From: Nyssa sinensis | Taxonomy: Eukaryota; Streptophyta; Magnoliopsida; Cornales; Nyssaceae | Direction of reading: 5' to 3' | Assembly (NCBI GenBank): GCA_008638375.1 | Contig: CM018032.1 | Coordinates: forward strand, 8,063,001-8,127,000 | Length of the DNA: 64,000 bases | Shown: positions 12,391 to 24,300 of the stretch, piece by piece | How the letters are laid out: each line of letters begins with the position of its first letter | Numbering within the stretch: the first letter of the stretch is position 1 | Position numbers and translations under genes: made by a program | The notes under the pieces: model-generated | Databases searched by the model: none | What the model was told of the DNA's origin: nothing | Seen by the model: only the letters and a program-made list of their open reading frames with translations

Positions 12391-12636
12391 ATGATGGATA
12401 TTGCTAACTTGAAGATTCATTTGAGTAGGCAATTTCACACCAAAGACTTTGGTCTCTTTCACTATTTTCTTGAAATTGCGGTTGCCATGTCCAAGAAAGG
12501 TCTTAGTTTGTGCAAGAGGAAATACGTCTTGGTAACACATCCAAATATCACTTCCGATGTTGGTGTAATTAGTCAGTTCAAATTCACCATCAAGAGGTTG
12601 TCTGTCAAATTCTTCGATATCTCAAGGGTGCATTAG
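12391..12636 (+). pseudogene. Copia reverse transcriptase fragment
   Basis: The frame IANLKIHLSRQFHTKDFGLF continues with HYFLEIAVAMSKKGLSLCKR. It matches the segment of copia RT that follows the YVDD box. The YVDD box itself has been lost in the damaged sequence just before it (about 12370). No function remains. Confidence 0.8.
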
Positions 12637-12737
12637 GCTCGAGGATTGCTCCATAGGCTATCATCATCCTTGTCTGTTATTAGATTATCTTATGTTGACT
12701 AGGCAGGTGATTGTAGCAAAATGTAGTCTACTTTTGG

Positions 12738-13209
12738 ATATTATATATTTTTCAGTGATAATCTTGTTATTTGTCAAAGTAAAAATAATAATGTAGTGGA
12801 GCATTCTAGTGTTAAGGCTTAAGTATCATGCTATAACTTATACTACGTGTAGGGATGGCAATTTGCCCTGCTCTATCGAAGACCCACCCCATTAAGATAT
12901 TATATATTTTTAAGTGATAATCTTGTTACTTGTCAAAGTAAAAATAATAATGTAGTGGAGCATTCTAGTGTTGAGGCTTAAGTATCATGCTATAACTTAT
13001 ACTCCGTGTAGGGATGGCAATTTGCCCCGCTCTATCGAAGACCCACCCCATTCAAATATTATATATTTTTCAGTGATAATCTTGTTACTTGTCGAAGTAA
13101 AAATAATAATGTAGTGGAGCATTCTAGTGTTGAGGCTAAGTACCATGCCATAGCTTATACTACGTGTAGGGATGGCAATTTTCCCAGCTATATCGAGGAC
13201 TCGCCCCAC
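12738..13209 (+). repeat. 159-bp tandem repeat, about three copies, joining copia RNase H to a MITE end
   Basis: Each unit has about 112 bp of copia RNase H sequence followed by about 45 bp of the left end of the hAT-type MITE (TAGGGATGGCAATTT...). MITE starts lie at 12850, 13009 and 13167, so the period is 158-159 bp. Only the third copy continues into the full MITE. The duplication therefore post-dates the MITE insertion. Confidence 0.9.
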
Positions 13210-13639
13210 TCTCAATAGGGTGGGTATGGGTGCTCATAAACGGAGTTGGGGTGAGCCTTAAAAACCCGGTTGGGTTCGGGGCGGGGTCGAGAGATGGTCG
13301 CTCCGCCCCCGCCCCGTTTATATATTATTATTTTTTAAATTTCTATGTCCACTAGTTTTACCAATAAACACACTATATAAAATTAGTTTTAAGGTTTCTC
13401 ATATCACACTCATATTATTTTTTCTTCTATTGGTTGTTTTGGCAATAAAGTTTAAATTTTTTTACCCAAAAAAAAAGTTTTAACTTACTTTGAAAAAAAA
13501 TATATCTTGGGGTTCGGGGCAGGGCCAAGGAATCAAAACGGGGTCGGGGTCGGAGTTGGGGTGAACCTCTAAGTAGGGCGGGGAGTATAAACGGGGTCGG
13601 GGTTGGGGGAAGGGGCACCACGCCTCATTGCCATTCCTA
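13167..13639 (+). mobile_element. hAT-type MITE, 473 bp
   Basis: The terminal inverted repeats TAGGGATGGCAAT and ATTGCCATTCCTA match at 12 of 13 positions, and the element is flanked by a perfect 8-bp direct repeat ACTACGTG (13159-13166 and 13640-13647). An 8-bp duplication is the hAT hallmark. The inside is non-coding and rich in GGGGCGGGG-like stretches near both ends. The copia RNase H reading (TTCEMLS) resumes right after the element. Confidence 0.92.
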
Positions 13640-13999
13640 ACTACGTGTGAGATGTTATCGTAATATAACTGTTCACGTGCCGTCTTTTATACAGATGTAT
13701 TGTGATAACCAGACAACTATCTTCATTACTAGCAATCCCATGTTTCATGAACGGGTCAAACACATCGAGGTTGATTGTCATTTTATAACGGATCTCTTTG
13801 TACGAATGTAGATTATCACTCCTTATTTTCAGAACCAGCCAGGTGATATTTTCATTAAGTCATTGGCTCGATCCACCTTCAAGGAACTCTACTCCAAGTT
13901 AGGCATATTTGATCTCTATGCTCCAGAAGTTAGAGTTCTTATTTTTACAACTTCAAGAATTTTTATTATTATTAAGTTCTGAGATATGTCAAAATAATC

Positions 14000-14340
14000 T
14001 AGAAGGGGCAATATTATAACTTTGGTATTTTTCCAGTATATAAATAACTGGTAGTGTAGGAAAAAGTAATTCCACACTACCAGAATTTATACTGCGTTCT
14101 TCTCTCCTCTCTGTCTCTCTCCAAAACCCAGTTTTTCATCTGCTATGCATTTCAACTTGTAAAAACAAACTTTAAGAAGGATAGTTATATAAATAACTGG
14201 TAGAGTGTAGGAAAAAGTAACTCCACACTACCAGAATTTATACTACGTTCTTCTCTCCTCCCTCTCACTCTCTCCAAACCCTAATTTTTTATCTGCTATG
14301 CATTTCAACCTGTAACAACAAACTTTGAGAAGAATAGTTC
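14000..14340 (+). repeat. Copia 3' LTR region with duplicated TATA segment
   Basis: After a purine tract (AGAAGGGGCA, 14001-14010) the sequence has LTR character. A ~150-bp segment starting TATATAAATAACTGGTAG is present twice in tandem (14037-14185 and 14186-14338). Both copies carry the TATA-like box and the following CT-rich stretch. The exact LTR ends are not certain. Confidence 0.65.
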
Positions 14341-14943
14341 CCTTTAATGAATGGAAGTGCATGGTGCTCCTACATCAGAGGAAGATTTGGAACATGTGAT
14401 GCTCAATTTTGCCACTTATAAACTTACATTTCTTTAATTATCAAGAAGAAAAGGTACATTTCTGCCTACTTAGCAATATAATGGCAGACAGTTAACTGAG
14501 GAGATGTGAAAGGAGGTGATACAGGGGAGAAGAGGGAGGGTGTTAGGGGCAGAGTATGTTCAGTAATGATTTTTAATTCTCTTCTTCCCCTAAGAAATAG
14601 TTCTTTCTGAAATAAGGCATACCAAACTTTAAATTTTAGAATGAAACAATGAAAAACTGGTTAAAGAGGTCATCATCAATATGATTACGATTCGAGCTCA
14701 TCAATCATCACAGTAAAAGTCAATCATAAAGTAAGATGACATTTTCTTTAGCTTACTTCGGTTGTCTGGGGTCTATTGGATAAGATATCAAGTGCATTTG
14801 AGATTAGATATTAAAGAAGAAAACAAGAGAGAAATTACTGTAGAGAAAGAATTAGGAGAGACATATAAAGAAAAAAAGATGTAATTAGAAGTTTCTGGAA
14901 ACCAAAGCTCGCAGAGTTGTGACCTTGTGTGAAAGGTACTTGC
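14341..14943. other. PP2C intron remainder, no exon seen
   Basis: This lies between the copia LTR and PP2C exon 7. I searched the minus strand for the terminal PP2C segment (a DNITCVVVRF-like reading) and found none. No other feature is apparent. Confidence 0.6.
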
Positions 14944-17900
14944 CTTATTTGAAATGACATTCCAAAGTCCATCACTTGCAATGATAATAAATTCTACACC
15001 ATCAATTTCTTCGTCCTAAGCATTGGAAATGGAATAAACATGACTTAATAAAAGCAGACTGGTAAAAGATAGTGTACCGTGAAATGAAATTGTAAGGCAA
15101 ATCTCTTGTACAAGTTTTCCACAAGCTTCGTTCGAAAACATGACTGAAGATAAACAGGAAAAGAAAATGGACTCCGTGCAAAAGTAAATGAAAGAAAGTG
15201 ATATGAAATCTACTGTCACACAACTACATACAGGTTGCAGTTAAACTTTTATTTTTTAAAGCTAGAAAATCAATGATTAATCAGATTATGATCCTGGAGG
15301 ATAACTGAACTCAGACACATCTTTCAAATCAAATGATTGTCAAAAAAAACGAGAAAAAGATTCCCACCTCAATCAACATTCTTTTCAGCTCTCTAATATT
15401 TTTTTTTGATAACTCGGTATCCAACCCTTTTGGCCGACTAATCCGGAGGACCAATCCCACCGTCCACTAGCGGCGGGGGGGCGATTAAAGCCAGGGCAGC
15501 GTCCCATATGGACTGGCCCCAAGAGAAAGTGGCATCCGCTGGGTTTTGACTTGGTGACCTTGGGGGAGCAAGTCCCTTAGTTGCTATCTACCGCCTACTC
15601 AGCTCTCTAATTAATGGCCTTGAACACATAAAAAGAAATCCTAACACGTGATGTCATTGCTTCTCTTTACACACATCCAAAATATCTGTGCGCTTCAAAT
15701 TCAAGAAGTATTTGGATGCAGATTACCTGAATTTCTGGCTCAGCTACAACATATGGCTTAAGTAGTTTGTCCCCGAATGCACGAGAAACAGCAAGAACAC
15801 CGCCAACCCGCCATGTTCCTAAAGAGGTTCAGCAGAAATTTAGAGTACTTTCTAGTACAAGTTCTTGAATAAACACTACACTATGCTAGTATCAATTAAG
15901 CCAGGGGCAGCATTACAATAGGTATATCCATGAACCTTGTACAGTACAACGTTAAATAGATGAAAGGATTATTAAGAACAGAAAATTTTGAATCTTTCAA
16001 AATTTCACCAAATTGTAGTATCCCTTCCCTCCTCTCACATATAGACACCATTACAAGGAAAAAGTTCAATACAACAGAAAATCTCAAAGCCACATCATCA
16101 AATAATGAGTATATACAATCTAAACTATTACAGAATAAAATAACAGAGGACTTGGAAAATTTTGTGACCAGAATCAGTTTTGCTACCTATACACTTATTA
16201 ATACTACCATTTTATTTAAAAACACTCGATTTAAATTAATGAAATCATAATTAAATAAAACTAATCAATATCAGCAATACAAAATAAAAATAATGTATCC
16301 TAAACACAAACATAGGTAATTATGTAGTTCTAATTTCAAATGCAGTCAGCAGCATAGTGATGCCAAACTTTGTATCAAAATTCAAATATAAATAGACATA
16401 CACCATGCACCATAATCAGATAATACTTCAGTTCAAGTTACTTTTTAAGAAAAGATATCTAGTTGTTGTGCATTTACGAGTCAAATGTCATTCATGCTCG
16501 GTTTCTTATTTTTTAAATGTTATTCAAAAAACTTATTCCTACATATTTGTGTGCATGTAATAAATATACACCTAATAGAGTTCTAGACATGCATGCAAAT
16601 GTCTGTTTGATGGTAAAGAGACGGGGGCTAGAGTTATAGGCTTCACATGTAAAAAACATCCTACCAAGGTCTTGATCAAGAGCTCCATATTCTCCAATGC
16701 ACCATTTCCAAAATTGCACCACCTCAGGTTCAAACTAATAATTAATGGACTTCCTTTTAACAGTAGGATATAATTTGGGTGCCAGTCCATGATGATCAAG
16801 CAAAAGGTCTCTGACCAAGGTTTCCTTTACTTCCCCTGGATGAATTCTGTTAGAATGAAGATAAAGTCAATATGCTTTAGGATTTTTCTTTTTGGAAAAG
16901 TTAAGGGAACTTTGAAACCAAACACATTTAATCCCATATGATCGCGTGCTTCGGTGAGAAGTCCTTTGAGATCATCACTGTTGATGAACGGTGGGCTGAC
17001 TACCTCCAGATTGTGGAGCGACAGGTGGGGGTTGTCAGGCAGATTTGGGTTACGAGATCGGAGGTAAATTGGCTGTGCTCTGGGTTGGATGAGGCATCGA
17101 AAGGAAGGAGGGTGATCTATCCACGCTCTCTCCATGGAAAGTGACGAAGTGTGTGGCTGTGGAGGAGATCAAATAGGCTGGGAGAGTATATGAAGGTATT
17201 CAACAATCCACCCATTTCCATGCTAAATGCCTCCATCAGTACTACAAAAAGAAACAGAGATAAGGATCACCCTGCCTCAACCCCATCAAACACCAAAAGA
17301 AACCCGCAGGGATTCCATTGTCTAACAGACTAACACTAATAATAATACTGTAGAGATGCATGAGTGGATCCACTGCCTTCACTTCACCCCAAAATCTATC
17401 TTTATTAACATAAAAAGAAGAAAGTCCCAACTAACGTGATCATAAGCCTTCTCAATGTCCAACTTGCAAATTAGTCCATTTTCCTTCTTCTTCCTTCTAG
17501 AATCAATACATTCATAGTTTTTTTTTTAATCAGTAAATCAATACATTCATAGTTATGAGGATTGCATCAAGAATTTGCCGACCCCCCACAAAAGTATTCT
17601 AATTGTTTGAGATGATGTCACCCAAAACAACCCTTAGTCTCATGGAAAGCACTTTAGCCAACAACTTGTACACACAACCCACTAAACTAATAGGTTGACA
17701 TTCCTTTATATTCACCAGACCCTCTTTCTTTGGAATTAGAGCAATGAACGAAGCATTAAGGCTTCTTTCAAAGGATCTGTGCTGATGAAAGTAGAGAAAG
17801 ACTGCCATAACATTAGCTATAATCACCTCCCAACAATGTTTAATGAAAGCCATGGCAAATCTGAAACTTTTGGGCCTTTTTTTAATGCATATATTACCTT

Positions 17901-18280
17901 ACCTATCAAAAGAAAAAAAAAAATTGAAACCAAACTTCAATTCTTTTTTTGATAACCAAGTGGCCCTTGGGGTGGAAGTTGAAACTCGAAACCCAACTTC
18001 AATTCTATTTGTAGTTTTGAAAATTTAACTGCAGAACTTCGACAGTTTGGAAGTCAAGAAGTGATTTTCTTGTTTTTTTTATACAGTCGGGGAAGTGAAA
18101 ATAAGTCTAGAAATATTATGAATCTCCTGGAAGTGCTTTTTAGTATATATAAGAACCATTGCTTGGTGCAATCATAAAATGCTTGGGTTGTCACGCATAG
18201 TAGCACGTGTTCAAGTTAGAAAGTAGTCACTATGTGCAAAAATAATGTCAAATGTTAAGTCTATCTCCTGTTTACACCTC

Positions 18281-18323
<43 letters not shown>

Positions 18324-21300
18324 ACACACTTCAAAACACTTGGGATTCATCAAATGTCACCATAACAAATTTGATCCGCATGGCAGTGAATTAAGATTTG
18401 TAGCCTTCTGACAGAAAAAAAAAGTTCACAAACAGACAATACATGAATACATAAGAGGACCCACAAGACACTGTTTACCTGCCCAAATGATGAAGCCCCC
18501 AGCCTGTTCAATCCTTTGGCGTTCATCTGATCTGTCAGGTTTGTGATCAATAGACAAAGGCACAGCTGCATAAAGCACGACAACAATCACCAAAAAGATG
18601 AAAGGCAAAGATAAATTGTATTTATATGTACGCTATTTTTCATGCATATTCAACAAATCCAAAACCTGCAAAAGTTTAATAGATATTGTCACAAAGTAAT
18701 TCTGTTATGGTGGAATAACTTCACCCGCTACTCCACTTCGTACCATGAAAGAACACTAATCCAACAATTTTGTGCAAGACCAAACAAGACCACAGGGGCT
18801 TAACACAAGATTTCTATAGATCAACATAGCGATGCAGCAAAGGGGATAAAAGATGTTGCCTGGTTGCTGCAACTAGTGCAAACTCAAACCTTAGATTGAA
18901 TTCCAGCAATAGAATAACAGAACATGGAGAAAGGACGCAGCTCAGAACCTCTGAGAGAGGGAGAGATGCAATAAGATTGAACTTGATACAAAATTGAAAT
19001 TTGGCGTTTGACCAGCTCAAGAATGTCTTATACAAGGGCCCCACCATCCTATGATCCTAGCCCTAAACCTTTGTAAAAGTAAAGTAACAAAGGGAAAAAA
19101 TTATGCAAGAAGCAATGTTAAATAAAGCCAATCCTCCAAGAAAACTAGCAGTTAAAGCCAAGCTAATCAGAGGGCTTGCTTAGTCTCAGTAAGCCTGGGG
19201 GTTTTAATCAAGCCCAAGTTGAAGCAGTATTGAACTTTCAGAAACAACAGATAATCTTTTTGTATTTTTGTGTGCTGCGTATGTGTTCACAAAAGAACAA
19301 CAAATAGTTTATTTACTTATCAAAAACAAAATAAAACAAATAGTTTATCATTTATGGTGTTACCCATAACAGTTTGCAATGCCTCTTAAAAGTTATTCGC
19401 TCTTATACTTCCTATTTCTGTTTTCAAAATCAATAGAGAGCATAATTTTACATAGAAAATAAGTTCTCAAATATAAACCACTTTATATTTGTAAAATGTC
19501 ATCCGTGTGGATAACGACAACAGCAAGTCAGAAACCATTCCAATAACAAATGAGCAACACATGCACATGCGCCACTGCTAATGTAATCAACACATACATA
19601 TGTAGTATAAACATTATTGTAACAAACTAGACGAAGAATGGGTCTATGTTTACTCAATGGATAACATGTGATTCAGATGCTTTCAAAGACATTCAACAGG
19701 ATAAAAAAATGATGAATTCAACCTTCAGAACCCTGACTTAGACAAAGAAGCATAAGCACTCATCCTGATTATTCAGCTATGAAGAATAGGAGGTTTTATA
19801 ATTTTTTCTCATATTTTTTTCCCATTGATAGATAACTCTCCTGTTTTCACAAGATAGATCCCATAAATCCAATTCTGAAACAATAGCACATCATTGCTGA
19901 GAAGGCAGCCAACCTGAACCAGCTCTGCAAGCAACTACTCGGGAATCTCCCACATTTGCGACAAGCAGCCGGTCCCCTAGCAGTACAGCAGTTGATGCAG
20001 TTGAACCAGCATGTTTTTGCAGGCCTTTTTCTTCATTAAGGTACTCAGCATCTGTCTGTCTAAATGCTTCAACTGCAGTCGAAAATTTTTTCGAACTAAA
20101 TAATACATGATGCAGATAAGTAGACAGTAGTATAATCAGCCATTTAATAGAAAGTTGTTCTGCCAACTTCATACCGATAGCTGACTTTGTGTCTTTAATA
20201 AAATCTGGATGGCTACTTAAATTCTTGAAAAGGTTGTCCTTAAGGTATTCTGCAGTTCTGGAACCACCGTGTCCTAGTTGGAGCACAATACAGAAGAAAA
20301 CCCAAAAGATAGAAGTCAGGTAAGTATTGAGACTTCCCAAACTCTGTTACATGAAATAGTTCCCACATCCAAATACAATAAGATTATAATGAGACACGAT
20401 ATACAAACAAAAAAGTATTACAGAAAGAATAGAGCACCATCAGCCGCAATCTTTGCAACTGAGAAACAACTTACAAACAATATTCTAAAAAGGTTAGGTA
20501 ATCAATACTTTGAGACATACCATCAAATACACCAAAGAACGCAACCATCTGACCATCAACTTCTGATATCCTAGTCTCATAGAAATCCTCCATTGAAGCC
20601 CTTTTACCCTTGAAACTAGAATACCCATAGCTGAACCTTGCATTTCCGTTTCCAGTGAGAAAGCTACCAAGAACAAGAACGATTTAGTTGTCCATAAAAC
20701 CTCTACCAGAAACAGGAATTTTAGGATCAAATTAACTCCAAATAAAAAAATGGCTTTGTTGCCTCTGGTGACCACAGGATCAACCCACTCATTCTAGAAA
20801 GGTTCAAGTTTGGTAATATCTTACCAAACCCACTCATTCTTTGGTGTATTCTAAATAGGTTCAAACAGATACATATGCAGCCAGAGAAATCCATGAGGAA
20901 ACTTTTTCAGCTGGCATGGAAGATGTTCGAGCTCAATGTGGTTGACAAGCCACGCCAGCTTAACAAAGAGCTCAGAATGTCCTTCCATCCAAGGATTGTC
21001 GGTCATATCAGTTTGGCTGGACATGAAGTTGATTGCAACTGTTAGGGATTCGAGCTGTGTGGTGTTGGTTGACAGTGTGTCTAGTACAACAATTGTGAAA
21101 ATTTAGAGCTCTGCTGGAAAGGGTTGAGGGTTTTCTATCACAAATTTCTTTCCCTTCGATGAAAGAGCACATAACCAAATAAAGATTTCAGGGGACTGAT
21201 TTACTACGTTGAGTCAAAATTTGGGCCAGTCCACTACTGAAGTTTCAAGGTTAGGTCACATAGATTGGGGTAAGGGAAGGGGGATCGCTATTGTTGTTGG

Positions 21301-24300
21301 AAAAGCCAAGTCCAAGAGTATGATGAGGCCAAGAAAACTCTTATAGACAGAGGTAAGTCCTTTAACAGAGTTGGTAATAGCTCTGACAAGGAAGCCGGAG
21401 CAAAAGGAAGAAGTGTTTGGGAATTTTTTTATTTTTTGTTTTTGGTAGGTAAATCACACCCACACACACACATTTTACCCCTTAAAGGGACTTGAACCCT
21501 CAACCTCTCATATGGAGTGGTAGAGGAAGTACCAACAAAGTTAGAGCTTGTTAGTAAGTGTTGGAGAATTTGTGTCAACTAGTGTTATCAACGAATATAG
21601 CTAAGATTACCTTAGGATTTCGAAAGAGAAGAATTATCGATGGGGCGATCATTTAGATGGTCCTACAAATTTTTAATCTGTAGATTTCAGCACAAAGGGC
21701 TTGAATCAAGTTCAGGGGATGTCTCCAATAGGGGTATTGGGCTTTTCGACATCTCTGAAAGGAGTTTTTGAGGGAGGGAAGGATAGTAAGGCCTTGTCAC
21801 TTGTTGAGGCACAATCTAGAGGTTAGTCGAAAGGACCTAGAACTTGTCTAAGAGGTGAGCAAGGCATGTTTGGACTTGTTGTAATGGCCTAGGACAACTT
21901 AGACTTGCTAGTACCAATGGATTACCCAGACCTGGCAGTGATTTTTCCAAGGGATGGGATGGGTAAGGGGCTGGATACAAAGTTGTTTGAACCAAATGGA
22001 AAAGATGCATTTGAATGGGTGATAGAGAAAATTAAAGATTTCAGTGGCTTTCTAGGAGTTACTTATGCAAGATTTGAATAGAATTTGTATTGCTTGTTTG
22101 AAGGTATTGAAAGAAAATGGAGCATGCAGCTAAGGAGGAGGCCAAAAAAAGGAAAGGATGGTTTCTTCTAAGGGGGTGAGGCAGTTGAAAGTGTTACTAT
22201 GCTCAGTGAATTATGATGGAATGAAAGATGAGGGCACCAACAAAGGTAGGGAAAGGGGTTTTTACAGTGTTTCTCCATGAAGCTGGCATGCTGACATTAT
22301 TGGCATTTAGGAAACACAAATGAGTATCATGACCCAGGAACTATTTAGGAGTGTAAGGGGAGACAAGTCAATAGATTGGATTGCTTTGGATGTGGAGGAA
22401 AGAAAAGGGGGGAATTCTTTTGTTTTGGGACAAGAGGATTGTTAGTAAACTTGATTAAAAGGTGTGTGTTTACTCTATCTCCCCTCTTTCTCTGATGTAG
22501 AGGATAATTTCCAACTGTCGTTTCCTGGGATTTATGGAATGGTGCCTGATTCAAGGGGGATAGATCTTTGGGAGAAATCAGGAGCCACTTGGTGTAAATG
22601 GAAAAAATTGTAGTGTATTGGAGGAGATTTTAATGTCATTACACATCCAAGGAAGAGGCTAGAGTGTGTGGGTATCTCTTCCACAATGCAGGAATTTTTG
22701 GATTTTATTGACTCACAAATACTTATAGATATTCTGTTGGAGGAAAGGAGATTCAAATGGACCTATAACGAAGATTCTCCTTCCATGTCTTGTGTAGATA
22801 GATTTTTTATATTGGTGGCTTGGAAAGAACATTTCTCGAGAGTGGTTTACAGTTCTTAAATGTGGTTTAGACCATTTCTCCTTGTCCTATTTATTCTCCT
22901 CAACTGGTTTGAGATTCGGAATGGTAAAGGGCCTTTTAAGTTTCGGAACGTGTGGTTGGAGGAAGGATTCATCAATGATAAAGGGGTGGTGGCAAGGACA
23001 TAACACTGGGGACTCTTCAAGCTTTGTTATGGCTGAACAACTGCAACTGCTAATAAATGATTTGAAGGAGTGAAATAAGGAAGTGTTTGGTTTTTTGGAG
23101 GTGAGAAAGGCTTCAGTGCTGCAGGTAATTAAGCAGTTGGACATGAAGGAAGGGAATGAGATCTTAACTTTGGAAGAAGTAATTAAAAGGGAATATAGGA
23201 AAGGGACCTATCCAAAAAAAAAAAAAAGCAGGAGCGGGGGGAGAGGAAAGGGGAGTTGCATAGGTGTTCATTGATGAAAGAAATTAATTGGAGACAAGAA
23301 TCCTGGTCTTTATGGCTTAAAGCGTGTGATCGGAGTACAAGATTCTTTCGCTGCATAGCTAATGCTCACAAGAGAATTAATCATATTGGGAGGTTATGGA
23401 TTAATGGAGAGGAAGATGAGAAGAAAGAGACTCTACAAGGGATACTATAGTTTTATAAGAGTCTTCAGTTGGAATTTCTAGAGAGAAGACCTCTAATTGA
23501 AGCTTTGGACATGGCTTCTATTTCAGATGAGGATAGGATGTGGATGGAGAGACCTCTCGATGAGAAATATGTTGTGGCAACCTTGAGAAGTTGTAATAGT
23601 AATAAAAATCCAAGTCCAAATGGTATAACTATGACTTTTTTTCAGCATTGCTAGGAGGTTGTTCGATGGGAATTTTGTTATATTAAGTTAAAAAAAATTG
23701 AAAAGTGTCAAAGTGGGTGCAACCTATGTATAAGAAAAAAAGAACTCCAAGAAAGCTCCAACTATACACTCAAATGCCCCAAGAAATCAATAAATGAATG
23801 AACCTAAGCTGATGAGATAGACATGATGCACTATTTCCAAGAACATGGAACATTTGAGTGTTGCTTGAATGGATCATTTATTGCTTTGATTCATTAAAAG
23901 GGACGAGCTTCAGAGTTGAGGAATTTCAAGCCAATTAGTTTCATGGGTACTGTTTATAACATTTTGATTAAGACTTTGGCAATTCGCTTGAAGAATGTGC
24001 TAAATGAAGTTGTTTCTAACTCTCAAAAAACTTTTGTTGGGGGGCAGACAGATTTTTACCTAAATTTAAGTCCAAATTTGAGTGTCATGCTCTCCAATGG
24101 TCACTTAAATTTTGATCTATGAACAGAAGTACACTGATTTGAGTCTGAATTTGATTAAAACCCTATTTGAGTCTGGGTTTGAGTAACCAGTGGAGGAGAT
24201 TTGTGTGAATTTTGACTCAAATTTAAATTTTGAGTCAGGGTTTGAGTCACCTCTGGATATGCTCTTATAGCAAATGAAAGTGTTAACTAGTTGAGGTGTA

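Larger units (their letters stand above)
10180..14340 (+). mobile_element. Ty1/copia retrotransposon relic
   Basis: Plus-strand fragments appear in copia order. They are the gag zinc knuckle (10445-10497, CTHCGGTGHIDYC), a protease-like IDSG remnant near 10740, a weak integrase part, the RT start (TYGMDYHETSHLARQNFVRV, 12013-12072), an RT middle (QLVCCLRKALYG, 12205), then LKIHLSRQFHTKDFGLFHYF (12407-12466). RNase H and a 3' LTR end the element. Nearly every part has stops. No 5' LTR is seen; the left edge abuts the RTE tail. Confidence 0.8.

Noticed and set aside
15002..15223. Frames of 73 and 67 codons overlapping PP2C exon 7
   Set aside because: They run through the intron and out of phase with the conserved DEEIDGVEF reading.
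20494..20775. 93-codon frame starting [10 protein letters not shown] as the PP2C N-terminus
   Set aside because: Splice sites show that exon 2 begins at 20636 after a TGCAAG acceptor. Joining exon 1 at 24678 restores IRFSYGY in frame, so the upstream part is intron.
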